Positions 46,103-55,292 of a DNA stretch of 64,000 bases are shown here, in pieces; position 1 is the stretch's first letter, and every line of letters begins with the position of its first letter. A program made the translations under genes and the position numbers. The DNA lies in assembly GCA_903834925.1 (NCBI GenBank), contig CAILLA010000128.1, positions 16,291 to 80,290 of the forward strand, in the 5' to 3' direction. This stretch comes from an uncultured Schlesneria sp. GTDB taxonomy: Bacteria; Planctomycetota; Planctomycetia; Planctomycetales; Planctomycetaceae. The notes under the pieces are model-generated. The model did no database searches, was not told the DNA's origin, and was given only the letters and a program-made list of their open reading frames with translations.

Positions 46103-47527
46103 ATGAACCTTTTCAATACTGCTAAAAACGTCTCACGGCGAGATTTTCTTGATACCTCGGCTTGCGGCATCGGGGCGATCGCCTTAAATGCGATGCTGCA
46201 GGAACTAGCCCACGCGGAACAACCACGTGGAGCAGCGGGGGTGTCGGCTCTCAGTCCGAAGCAGCCTCATTTTCCGGCCCGCGCCAAGCGAGTCATCTTT
46301 CTGTTTATGAACGGCGGTCCGTCACAGATGGACCTGTTCGACTACAAACCGCGTCTCAAAGAAGGAGCAGGCAAGCCGATCCCTTATCAGCTGCCGAACA
46401 CTGAAGCGACGGTCGGCCTGGATAACCCAACCCTGCTGGGACCGGTCTCCAGCTTTACGCACCGGGGCGAGTGCGGGTTGTACATGAGCGAGTTGCTACC
46501 ACACTTGGGTCGGCTTGCTGACGACCTTTGCGTTTTGCGTGGAATGGCGGCGGATAGCCCGAATCATCCTGTCGCGATCCGACAGCTCCACACAGGGAAT
46601 CTATTTGACCCTGTCCCTTCCATGGGGGCCTGGGTGTCGTATGGGCTCGGTACCGAGAATCAAGAACTCCCTTCGTACATTACGATCTTGCCGGGCGAAG
46701 GCGAGCGGAACTACAGCAGCGCCTTTCTTCCTGCGATTCATCAGGGAACGGCCATTCAAAACGTCGAGTCGTCACCCGACAAGGCACCCATCCGACATCT
46801 AACTGACGTGACACTCCCCGAAAAGGTTCAGCGTCGGCGGATCGACATGATCCAGTCGATGAATCGACGACAACTGGATCGACTTCAGGCCGATCAGCAG
46901 ATGGAAGGGGTGATCGAGTCGTTTTTACTCGCCGTTCGCATGCAGGCGGAAACTCCGCGACTGGTCAATCTGGCCGACGAGTCGAAATCGACTCTTGAAC
47001 TGTACGGTATTGGAGACAAGCCGACCGATCAATTCGGACGCCAGTGTCTGCTCGCACGGCGATTCGCCGAGGCCGGTGTGCGATTCGTGCAGGTGACCCT
47101 CGGTGGCTGGGACCATCACAATGGAATTGCAAAAAACCTGCCTGAACGCTGCGCCGTCTCGGACAAGCCCGTTGCCGGACTTCTGACCGATCTCAAGTTG
47201 CGAGGATTACTCGATGACACGCTGGTCATCTGGGGCGGTGAGTTTGGTCGGACGCCACACGCACAGTTCGGCGACGGACGTGAACACAATCCGCATGGAT
47301 TCACGATGTGGATGGCAGGAGGCGGCGTCAAAGGGGGGATCGCGCATGGCGTGACGGATGACTTTGCCTACCGCACTCTTGAAGGGAAGGTTCATATTAA
47401 TGACCTGCACGCCACCATGTTGCACCTGCTGGGTCTCGACCACGAACGCCTGACGTTCGACCATCACGGCAGGCCCTTCCGCCTGACAGACGTGGCCGGT
47501 CATGTGGTGAAAGAAATTCTCACGTAA
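46103..47527 (+). CDS. DUF1501 protein, Tat-exported
   Basis: 474 residues from ATG 46103; a GTG at 46091 is in frame. The twin-arginine signal is VSRRDFLDTSACGIGAIAL. Conserved features include FMNGGPSQMDLFDYKPRL, RGMAADSPNHPVAIRQLHTG, GWDHHNGIAKNLPERC and GEFGRTPHAQFGDGREHNPH. It is paired with the DUF1553 gene upstream (34-base gap), likely as a periplasmic complex. The fold is alkaline phosphatase-like; whether metal ligands are complete is not clear from reading alone. Confidence 0.92.
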   Translation: MNLFNTAKNVSRRDFLDTSACGIGAIALNAMLQELAHAEQPRGAAGVSALSPKQPHFPARAKRVIFLFMNGGPSQMDLFDYKPRLKEGAGKPIPYQLPNTEATVGLDNPTLLGPVSSFTHRGECGLYMSELLPHLGRLADDLCVLRGMAADSPNHPVAIRQLHTGNLFDPVPSMGAWVSYGLGTENQELPSYITILPGEGERNYSSAFLPAIHQGTAIQNVESSPDKAPIRHLTDVTLPEKVQRRRIDMIQSMNRRQLDRLQADQQMEGVIESFLLAVRMQAETPRLVNLADESKSTLELYGIGDKPTDQFGRQCLLARRFAEAGVRFVQVTLGGWDHHNGIAKNLPERCAVSDKPVAGLLTDLKLRGLLDDTLVIWGGEFGRTPHAQFGDGREHNPHGFTMWMAGGGVKGGIAHGVTDDFAYRTLEGKVHINDLHATMLHLLGLDHERLTFDHHGRPFRLTDVAGHVVKEILT

Positions 47528-47575
47528 TCATCGCGCGATCACGTCGCTCCACTTCACACAATCTACGAGGTTCAA

Positions 47576-48859
47576 ATGCGTTATCTGACGTCTATTAAGG
47601 CGAGACCGCGAACATTGCGGCTGACGTTGTTGCTGGCGGTTGTCTTGATGCTGTTCGGCGATGAAATTCTCTTCGCCGATATTGCCCCCTTTCCATTGAG
47701 TGGCGGAACGAGTCTGGCAATGAAAGGAGGAAAAATCACTGACGTTGCCATGGTGGATGAAGTCGTCAAATTGCGAATCACGCGCGACGCCTGCCACGTC
47801 GATGTTGTTTTTACGATGACAAACCAAGGCAAAAAGTCCGAGACGATCCGGGTCGGGTTTCCGTACTTTTATGCGGACGAGCTCAAGGACTTTAAAGCGG
47901 TAGTTGATGGCGAGAAGATCTCCGTCGCGAACGAAGAAGGGGGACAGGTCAGTGAAGGGACCGCAGACAGGCCGTCAGGCTGGAAGCCGTTCTGGAAACT
48001 CTGGACGACGACTTTTCCGCCCGGACAACCAGTCAAAGTTGTCGTCTCGTACTGGACGAAACTATCCACCGCGCCATGGGGATGGAACGTCGAAATGCAA
48101 AGAGCTCGCTCGATGCTGACTGAGTTGGTTCCGAATAAGGAACAAGAGGCCCTGGAAAAGCAGTTGGACGTCCATCATGTCACGTACATCTTAAGAACGG
48201 GAAGTCGTTGGGCGGGGCCGATTGGACGATGTCGAATCGAAGCATCGTTCGACGGGATTTCGACGGACAATTTGATCTTGTACGGCCCGAACTTCGAGAA
48301 AGATCTAGCCACCATCACCGACGACAAGATCACCTGGGACCTGAAGGATTACGAACCACAACGCGACGTTGAGATTCGATTTACGCCGAACATTGACCGC
48401 AAGGAAACGATCGAACTGTTCGAGCGGCTTCGAAAGAAGAATTCCAAAAATGCCGTGTTAGCTGCGTTACTGGTGGAATACCTGAACGCTGCGGGACGTA
48501 AGGACGAGGCGGAGGCGACGTTGTTGAGATGTCTTAACGAGTGCCAGGACAAGGTCGTCCTCTGGGGCCCGCAGGGCAAAACAGGTTTGCCAATCGAAGA
48601 TTCGGCCAACGTTATCAGACTGGTTCAGCAAATCGCGGGTACGCCAACCTATCCCAAAGGAGAGCTGATCAAGGATTTGCAAGACATGCGAGGAACATTG
48701 AACACATTTGAACCGAAGAACCCCAAGGCATTAGTTCCCGCTATGAAACGCATTGCCCAGAGCATCAAGGAACAATGGAAGTATGCCAAAAGGGCCGATT
48801 CGTATTATATCGACGAAGCTGACGCAATCCTGGACTGGTGTCAAAAGTTTGAGGAATGA
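47576..48859 (+). CDS. Exported protein, DUF4424-like
   Basis: 427 residues with an N-terminal signal or anchor (LRLTLLLAVVLMLFGDEILF, residues 15-34). The mature part begins DIAPFPLSGGTSLAMKGGKI and continues with beta-rich segments such as VVFTMTNQGKKSETIRVGFP and KVVVSYWTKLST, resembling the DUF4424 pattern of two beta-sandwich domains. The C-terminal third is helical, TPR-like (LLVEYLNAAGRKDEAEATLLRCLNE). It lies 48 bases after DUF1501 and may share its transcript. The function is unknown. Confidence 0.75.
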   Translation: MRYLTSIKARPRTLRLTLLLAVVLMLFGDEILFADIAPFPLSGGTSLAMKGGKITDVAMVDEVVKLRITRDACHVDVVFTMTNQGKKSETIRVGFPYFYADELKDFKAVVDGEKISVANEEGGQVSEGTADRPSGWKPFWKLWTTTFPPGQPVKVVVSYWTKLSTAPWGWNVEMQRARSMLTELVPNKEQEALEKQLDVHHVTYILRTGSRWAGPIGRCRIEASFDGISTDNLILYGPNFEKDLATITDDKITWDLKDYEPQRDVEIRFTPNIDRKETIELFERLRKKNSKNAVLAALLVEYLNAAGRKDEAEATLLRCLNECQDKVVLWGPQGKTGLPIEDSANVIRLVQQIAGTPTYPKGELIKDLQDMRGTLNTFEPKNPKALVPAMKRIAQSIKEQWKYAKRADSYYIDEADAILDWCQKFEE

Positions 48860-48979
48860 GGAGCGTTGAAGGAAGCCGGTGGCGACCGTTTCAAGATCGG
48901 GTTTGGTGTCGGTCATCAAGTATTTGTGTGCATTTATTTGTGTTCCGGAGCGACTAAAACAAAGATCATCACCCTTTAA

Positions 48980-49921
48980 ATGACGGTTGAGAATGTGCGC
49001 GATATGAACAGTGCGAATTTGAATGCCATGCGAATGGCTCGTGCCCGTCTTTCTCTGGAAGGCTTGTCGGTTGGTGATGCACTTGGGGAACGTTTTTTCT
49101 CGCCCTGGGTTCGGGATCTCTTCTTGACGAAGCGAATTGTTCCCGAAGGACAATGGCAATGGACCGATGATACTGCGATGGCGTTGGGGATTTTGGAAAT
49201 CCTGGATCGGCACGGTCAGATCGATCAAGACGAACTCGCACGGGTATTCGCTCAACGCTATATGAACGATCAGAATCGTGGCTATGGCCCGGCTCAACAC
49301 GACCTGTTGCAAGAGATTCATAGGAGCGGCGAATGGCAGGTTCACGCGAGAAACCTGTTCAACGGCGCGGGTTCGTTTGGAAACGGTGGAGCAATGAGAG
49401 CGGCACCGGTCGGCGCTTACTTCGGCGATGACATGTCAAAAGTCGTTGAGCAAGCCGCATTGTCCGCCGAGGTGACTCATGCTCATCCCGACGGGCAAGC
49501 GGGCGCGATTGCCGTAGCCGTAGCCGCAGCCTGGGCGTGGCAATGGAATCAGTCTGGGAAGACGTCCCCGCGTTCCGATTTATTACGGACGGCGTTCGAT
49601 CTGACACCCAAAGGGGCAACTCGCCGGGGAATCGAACTTGCATTAACGATCCCGCTTGATGAGTGGGAGTTTAACGCCGCGAATGAATTGGGAGATGGTT
49701 CGAATGTCACGTCCGCCGACACGGTACCGTTCTGTTTGTGGGTCGCGGCAGCGCATCTCGACAACTATTCCGACGCTCTATGGACAGCAATTCGTGTTCA
49801 TGGCGACATCGATACGAATTGCGCCATTATCGGCGGTATCGTTGCCATGTCCCACGGCGAAGCAGGCATTCCTATCGAATGGCGACGGAACCGCGAACGG
49901 CTGAATTCGTCGCCGGAATGA
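48980..49921 (+). CDS. ADP-ribosylglycohydrolase family protein
   Basis: 313 residues. All four usual signatures appear: GLSVGDALGERFF, QWTDDTAMALGILEIL (metal ligands of the first site), GSFGNGGAMRAAPVGAYFG and THAHPDGQAGAIAVA, with the last metal motif VHGDIDTNCAIIGGIVAM near the C-terminus. Members remove ADP-ribose from protein or small molecules with two magnesium ions, in the cytoplasm. The substrate here is unknown. It converges on the DUF1552 gene. ATG 48980 is used; a start at the later ATG 49010 is possible. Confidence 0.92.
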   Translation: MTVENVRDMNSANLNAMRMARARLSLEGLSVGDALGERFFSPWVRDLFLTKRIVPEGQWQWTDDTAMALGILEILDRHGQIDQDELARVFAQRYMNDQNRGYGPAQHDLLQEIHRSGEWQVHARNLFNGAGSFGNGGAMRAAPVGAYFGDDMSKVVEQAALSAEVTHAHPDGQAGAIAVAVAAAWAWQWNQSGKTSPRSDLLRTAFDLTPKGATRRGIELALTIPLDEWEFNAANELGDGSNVTSADTVPFCLWVAAAHLDNYSDALWTAIRVHGDIDTNCAIIGGIVAMSHGEAGIPIEWRRNRERLNSSPE

Positions 49922-49943
49922 TGAATGTGATCACTCAAACGTT

Positions 49944-51233
49944 TCATGCCAACAGTTCCTTGATGACTCCGGTACTGTCGCCGTGACGTGGGACATTGAC
50001 TCCGAGGCCGTGGAGCAAAGTCAGCCAGGCGTTGCAGAGCGGTGTGTCCTTAGCAACGACCATGTGCTGGCCGAGTTTGACTCCTGCACCGCCTCCGGTA
50101 AGGATCGTCGGACAGTTATCCAGATAGTGGACGTTACGGATATTGCTGCCGAAAACGACGCAGGTGTTGTCGAACAAGCTTGAGCCGTCCGCTTCTCTGG
50201 TTTCTTTCAGTTGATCAATCAGGCTGGCGAGAAGTTGACTCTGGACAAGATCTCGTTTCTGCGAGGCTTCCATGCGTTCGCCGGGGGCGTAATGGCTCAT
50301 GTCGTGCGGCGCGACCCTGATCCCAAGGCTTGCCAGTAACGTGCTGATCGGTTGGCGGTAAGTCAGGACTCGTGTGCAGTCGGTTTGAAAAGCCGCGACG
50401 ATCAGGTCGTACATTAGCTTGACTTCGTCGATCCCGGAAAGGCTCGATGATGGTGCTACAAATCGAGCGGTCGACTTGGGGATGTTTTGCCATTGTTCTT
50501 CTTTTGTCAGAGTGGTTTCGATGTCTCGGATGCCTTGGAAATATTCGTCGAGTTTTGCGTTATCGTTCTTGCTGATGTGGCGCTGGATGTCTTTGGCGTC
50601 GCCCAGGACTGCGTCCAGAACACTCCGCTTCTGCCTCAACATTTCCTGGCGCTGCTCGATGGGTGTTGTGTCTGTTGAAAACATTCGGTGGTAGGCGGCC
50701 AGTGGTTTGTTGAGTCCTGCCACCGGCTTTCCGCGCACATCCCAAGCGAGCGACAGGCCCGGACCATGTCCATTGGCTGCGATATCGTGATCGCTTCCGT
50801 TGAGTTGCAACGAGGCGAAACGGGTTTCTTTACCGAGGACCCCTGCGGCGACTTGATCGACGGAAATACTGTTGTGGAACGCGGCCCCCGCTTCAAAACG
50901 GTTGGCACCGGTCAGCCAGAACGTGCTCCCCCAGTGGGCTTCTTCAGTGTACTTGTTCGTCAAACCCTGAACGATGGTGAAGTCGGACTTATGCCGGGCG
51001 AGAGGCGCCAGTCCGGCGGGTAACATGTAATTCTCGCCCTGATCAATCACATTGGGGAACCAGGTCTCTTGAGTGACGCCATAGCCGATCCCCAGAAACA
51101 CAACTCGTTTGGGTGGTTTGACGGCGTTGTTTGCCGAACAGGACCGTTGAAAACCCAGTGATTCAAGAAGTGGCAGCGCGATTAGCGATGTACCAGCTTG
51201 AAGGAACTTGCGGCGTGAACGCTTCGAAGTCAT
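49944..51233 (-). CDS. DUF1552 protein, Tat-exported
   Basis: 429 residues from ATG 51233, chosen because the twin-arginine signal (KRSRRKFLQAGTSLIALPLL) starts there and because a longer start would overlap the gene upstream. DUF1552 features include FLGIGYGVTQETWFPN, GLTNKYTEEAHWGSTFWLTG and THCTRVL-type DCTRVLTYRQPIS, with HDMSHYAPG and VVFGSNIRNVHYLDN. It forms the standard planctomycete pair with the DUF1592-type gene, which ends 22 bases upstream of this start. Function unknown, probably periplasmic with its partner. Confidence 0.9.
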   Translation of the reverse strand: MTSKRSRRKFLQAGTSLIALPLLESLGFQRSCSANNAVKPPKRVVFLGIGYGVTQETWFPNVIDQGENYMLPAGLAPLARHKSDFTIVQGLTNKYTEEAHWGSTFWLTGANRFEAGAAFHNSISVDQVAAGVLGKETRFASLQLNGSDHDIAANGHGPGLSLAWDVRGKPVAGLNKPLAAYHRMFSTDTTPIEQRQEMLRQKRSVLDAVLGDAKDIQRHISKNDNAKLDEYFQGIRDIETTLTKEEQWQNIPKSTARFVAPSSSLSGIDEVKLMYDLIVAAFQTDCTRVLTYRQPISTLLASLGIRVAPHDMSHYAPGERMEASQKRDLVQSQLLASLIDQLKETREADGSSLFDNTCVVFGSNIRNVHYLDNCPTILTGGGAGVKLGQHMVVAKDTPLCNAWLTLLHGLGVNVPRHGDSTGVIKELLA

Positions 51234-51255
51234 GAATAGTTGCCTATGAACAATT

Positions 51256-53910
51256 TTATTTTGAACGGAATTCGTTGCTGCCGACAAGGACCTTGATGAA
51301 TTCTCGCATGGCGAAGTCTTTCTGGCGAGTTTGATTGACCATCTGTTCGATCAGCGGCTCGTCGCGGAAACTGCGAGGTCGTCCGAGAGCATACTCGAGG
51401 ATCGCAATACTGAACCCCCGGGCGAATGAATCAGACTTGGAGGCGATGACTTCACGCAGTTCAAAGAAACTCGTGAACGAGGGACCGTGATGAAACGAAC
51501 CGGCAGGGTCGATCGTCCAGGTTTTCTTACCGAGCCCGACGGCTTCATAGGTGTCTTCTGTGCGCCATTGTCCGACTGCATTGAAATTTTCCAGAGCAAG
51601 TCCGACGGGATCGATTTTGCGATGGCAACTGGCACATTGAGCCTCTTCCTGATGTGCTCGAAGCCGTTCTCTCGTGGTCAGCAGTTTGTTTTGCAACCGC
51701 GAAATCTGTGGGACGTTGGCGGGAGCAGGAGGGGGCGGATCGTTCATCAGTTTCCGCAAGACCCAGGCCCCCCGCTCAACAGGGCTGGTCTGTTCGCCAT
51801 TACTTCCCATGGCGAGGATTGCCGCCATGCCTAACAGGCCACCTCGCGGCAGTCCGTTGGGAACGGCGACCTTCTGGTAGGCGTCCCCTTTGACGCCTTC
51901 GATTCCGTAATAATTTGCGAGCAGGCTGTTGATGACCACAAAATCGGATTTCAGAAGATGTCGCAGGCTTTCATTGTGACCCAACAGGTAACCGACTGTT
52001 TCATAAACCTCGTTTCGCGCCGCCATCTTTGTGCTTTCATCGAAAGCGGGATAGCGCACGTTGTTGAACCGGAAAAAGTCGAGGCGATCCATGCCGAGCC
52101 ACTGGTCTGTGAACGGGATGACGAATCCAGTCGATCGCGGGTCATCGATCAATCGATCCGTCTGTTCCAGTAACACGTGAGGTTTCAGCAATTCATCACT
52201 GGTAGCAAGGTCGCGTAGTGGCTTGTCTGGCGGTGCGCCCCAAAGGAAGAAAGAAAGTCGCGTGGCAAGTTCCAGGCCATTGAGTTCGCGGCTTTCCTGA
52301 TCACCCGCTTGTTCGACGAGGTAAAGAAATCGAGGTGATGCAAGCACGACCGCAAGAGTCTCCTTCAGTGCGGAACCGTGCCCGGAACCACTCTTTCCGC
52401 GTTCATCGTAGATGTTGACCAGCTTGTCGAGGAATGTTGAAGAGGCGGGATTCCCGCGACAGGTTTCTGTGATGAAGCGATCGAGGGCCGCTCGTACATC
52501 ATCTTTGGTCATGGCAGCGGCATCGTCACCCAGCGGGATACCGAGTGCGCGAATACCAGGAGGAATCAGCTGTTCTGGAATGGTTTTGCGCTCGACTTCA
52601 GTCCAGTCGACCCACAAAGCGAATTCAGGTCCTATGCCATTTTGCTTTTCTCCCTCGGCGAATACGCGATGCCCCTGCTCGTTACTGTCGAACGTTCCTT
52701 TCTCGCGGATAAAGAAAGAACCGCCGCGGCTTTTCGTCAGGTTGAACGGGATCTCAATCACTTGAGGGACATCCATCGTCCCAGAGACTTCGTGAGTACT
52801 CAAATGAGTCGATTGCACCCCGAATTCGACGAATCGTCGCGCTGGTGTTGCCTGCTTCGTGGCCGCAATACGAATTCGTACGATACATTCTCCCGATGGC
52901 CAGCCCCCGATTCCAAAGTAATGAAGCGGATTGACTCCATTGTCCCGAATGGTCAGAAACGCGCCGTTCTTCACTTCGGGCTGCGAGAGGAAATAGGCCT
53001 GATAGGGAAGTAGATTCCAGGCACTGATCCCTTCGTGTGTCGCATGTTCGCCATCGGCAAATCCGAACTCAGTCGGCGAAGGGACATTTTTCAGTTTTTG
53101 CCAGGAATGGTAGAAATTCCACGGGGGCTGATTCGTCAGTCCCTTTCGAATCTCTGCAGCAATTGCCTGATTTTCAGGACGATCCGCTGCGGCATCGATG
53201 GCCTTAGTCCAGATGTTGTATTTTCGCCGCAGTTCGATCCGATTCGACAGATTGCTTTTCACTCGATCAACGATATCTTCAGCTTCGAATCGCTGTTTGT
53301 TGTTGGACGAGGCATGGGTGACCCGTTCGAATGATTCGGCAATCGCTTCAAGACCCAGCGCGTGATATTGTTCGAACTGATCGCTCGACATGAACAGGTT
53401 TGATCCGCTGGTATCAAAACCGCCGTTGCCCGTGTCGGCAGGAAGTTCGCTCACGTCAATCTGAACCCCGAGTAGTTCTCGCAACGAGTTTCCATATTCG
53501 CGGCGATTCAGCCGCCGCATCGTGATGACGCCATGCTGATCACGCAGGTTTCGCCTGACGGCCGTCATGACATTAGTCAGATCATCCAGGAAATCCGTTT
53601 TTGCTGTGTTCGCTGGCTGAGCTTCGTCCTGGGGAGGCATCGAGCCAGAATTCAGAGCATTGAGTACTTTCTGCCATCGCTCGGCCGATTCGTTGTCAGA
53701 GATCTCAAACGGGAGCGTATCGACTCGAAACTTGCCCTCGGGCTTCTCGGTATTGTGGCACTTCAGACAGTAATCTTGCAGTAGCGACTTGTGGTGCTCG
53801 TTCAAGGACGCTGGCGAATCAGTCTCAGCAGAACATGCCGGTTGACATACCAAAAACAACGTGACGCAAATCACGAGACGACATTGAATGACGTCTGGTC
53901 GAATCGACAT
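51256..53910 (-). CDS. DUF1587/1592/1588/1585 planctomycete secreted protein
   Basis: 884 residues with a signal peptide (VICVTLFLVCQPACS). A PSCyt-like haem motif appears early as YCLKCHNTEKPEGKFRV, then MRRLNRREYGNSLRELLGV (DUF1587). Region 370-450 includes a beta-sandwich. LNGLELATRLSFFLWGAPPD begins DUF1592, RGGLLGMAAILAMGSNGEQ DUF1588, and CASCHRKIDPVGLALENF a second haem motif before DUF1585 near the C-terminus. It is the first gene of a pair with DUF1552. A long variable middle is normal for the family. Confidence 0.92.
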   Translation of the reverse strand: MSIRPDVIQCRLVICVTLFLVCQPACSAETDSPASLNEHHKSLLQDYCLKCHNTEKPEGKFRVDTLPFEISDNESAERWQKVLNALNSGSMPPQDEAQPANTAKTDFLDDLTNVMTAVRRNLRDQHGVITMRRLNRREYGNSLRELLGVQIDVSELPADTGNGGFDTSGSNLFMSSDQFEQYHALGLEAIAESFERVTHASSNNKQRFEAEDIVDRVKSNLSNRIELRRKYNIWTKAIDAAADRPENQAIAAEIRKGLTNQPPWNFYHSWQKLKNVPSPTEFGFADGEHATHEGISAWNLLPYQAYFLSQPEVKNGAFLTIRDNGVNPLHYFGIGGWPSGECIVRIRIAATKQATPARRFVEFGVQSTHLSTHEVSGTMDVPQVIEIPFNLTKSRGGSFFIREKGTFDSNEQGHRVFAEGEKQNGIGPEFALWVDWTEVERKTIPEQLIPPGIRALGIPLGDDAAAMTKDDVRAALDRFITETCRGNPASSTFLDKLVNIYDERGKSGSGHGSALKETLAVVLASPRFLYLVEQAGDQESRELNGLELATRLSFFLWGAPPDKPLRDLATSDELLKPHVLLEQTDRLIDDPRSTGFVIPFTDQWLGMDRLDFFRFNNVRYPAFDESTKMAARNEVYETVGYLLGHNESLRHLLKSDFVVINSLLANYYGIEGVKGDAYQKVAVPNGLPRGGLLGMAAILAMGSNGEQTSPVERGAWVLRKLMNDPPPPAPANVPQISRLQNKLLTTRERLRAHQEEAQCASCHRKIDPVGLALENFNAVGQWRTEDTYEAVGLGKKTWTIDPAGSFHHGPSFTSFFELREVIASKSDSFARGFSIAILEYALGRPRSFRDEPLIEQMVNQTRQKDFAMREFIKVLVGSNEFRSK

Positions 53911-54067
53911 TTGTGTTGCGCTCCCAATCCCGTTGACGTGGAACAGAAAGATTTTAAGGATCGGGACTTCATATCGTCTCTGTCAACTGCATGCGGCACT
54001 GCAAATTCTGAAAAGCACTGTTCAGTTCATCAACTCAACGCGGGCTGTAATCGAGCATTCTTGCGAA

Positions 54068-55291
54068 TTACTTCAGTCGAGCCCCTCCGGCGAACTTGTT
54101 CAAGTCTTGTCCCTTGAGGACTGCGGCAAGCAGGTCAGGCAGTTTGTCCGGGATGCAGCCGAAACAGGGCATTCCCATTTTAGCAAGCCTCTCAGCGAGA
54201 TCTTCGTTATACGAAGGCTGCCCCTGGTCCGTGATAGCCAGAAGGCCAATCGCTTTGACGCCGCTTTCCAGCAGGAATTCCATTCGCTTGACGAAGCGGC
54301 TTTCGTTCGGACTTGTGTCGTGCAGGTCCGCCAGCAAGATGTAAAGCGTCCTGGTCGGCGTGTGCATGAACCGCTCGCAATAGCAGGTCGCCTTCCAATA
54401 GTCTTCGGCACCACCCAATTGGACTCCAAAAAGCAGGTCAACCGGATCGGAACAGTGTTCTGTCAGGTCGACGATGTCCTGGTGATTGAACGCAACAACA
54501 TGAGTCTCAACTGCGGGCATACTCGCCAGAATCGCACCCATGATCCCCCCGTAAATGAGGGATGAATGCATGGAACCTGACTGGTCCATGGCAATGATCA
54601 CATTCCACTCTGCCTGCCGTTGCTGCCGACTGAAGAAGTACGTGTGTTCGGGAATGATCGCGTTCAGGTGCGGGATGTAGTTCTTGAGATTGCGACTGAT
54701 GGTTCGCTTCCAATCAAGGTTCGGCAAGCTTCGAAACGGGCTGTGACGGTTTCGATTCAACGCTCCACGAATGGCCTGAGCGAACTTTGATTCCAGTCGC
54801 TTTCGAATCTCTTCCACCACTTTTGCAACGAGTTCGCGGGCAGCCGCCTTGGCCTTTTCCGGCACAAGATTCTTCAAAGAAAGCACGGCGCTCGCGAGGT
54901 CGATCGAAGGCTCGACTTTGGCCAGCATTTCCGGCTCGAACAGCAATTCCTTCATTCCACGTCGCTCGATCGCATCCTTTTGCAAAAGTACGATGCAATC
55001 GGTCGGAAAGAAATTTCGAATCTGATCGAGCCACTTCGCAACGCGAGGAAACGATTTTCCCTTAATCATTCCCCCGCGTTTGCCAACCTCTGGCGCAGAC
55101 TCCCATTCTTCACGACTGATTTCCTCACCGCTTTCATTCGAATAGATCGCTTCGAGTGCTTCATCCATCTCTCGTTCGTCGCTGCTGAGCGAACAACCAG
55201 AGGGACTCATTGAAGAGAGGCATTCCTGTGCGTCTTTGCCAAGAATCAGCCGCCAGCGAGTGAGTTGCTCAGGATTGATTTTTGAGGTCAT
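54068..55291 (-). CDS. VWA-domain protein of the MoxR operon
   Basis: 407 residues from ATG 55291. GGAGAT precedes it, and the previous gene's TGA lies one base away (TGAGATG), so coupling is expected. The N-terminal 200 residues are helical and charged. The VWA domain starts at about residue 225 with the metal-site motif DQSGSM (236-241), continues with the conserved Thr/Ser region and ends in LLAITDQGQPSYNEDLAERL. Proteins with a MoxR ATPase partner (RavA-ViaA, NorQ-NorD) use the VWA as substrate adaptor. The C-terminal end FAGGARLK is basic. Confidence 0.88.
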   Translation of the reverse strand: MTSKINPEQLTRWRLILGKDAQECLSSMSPSGCSLSSDEREMDEALEAIYSNESGEEISREEWESAPEVGKRGGMIKGKSFPRVAKWLDQIRNFFPTDCIVLLQKDAIERRGMKELLFEPEMLAKVEPSIDLASAVLSLKNLVPEKAKAAARELVAKVVEEIRKRLESKFAQAIRGALNRNRHSPFRSLPNLDWKRTISRNLKNYIPHLNAIIPEHTYFFSRQQRQAEWNVIIAMDQSGSMHSSLIYGGIMGAILASMPAVETHVVAFNHQDIVDLTEHCSDPVDLLFGVQLGGAEDYWKATCYCERFMHTPTRTLYILLADLHDTSPNESRFVKRMEFLLESGVKAIGLLAITDQGQPSYNEDLAERLAKMGMPCFGCIPDKLPDLLAAVLKGQDLNKFAGGARLK

Positions 55292-55292
55292 C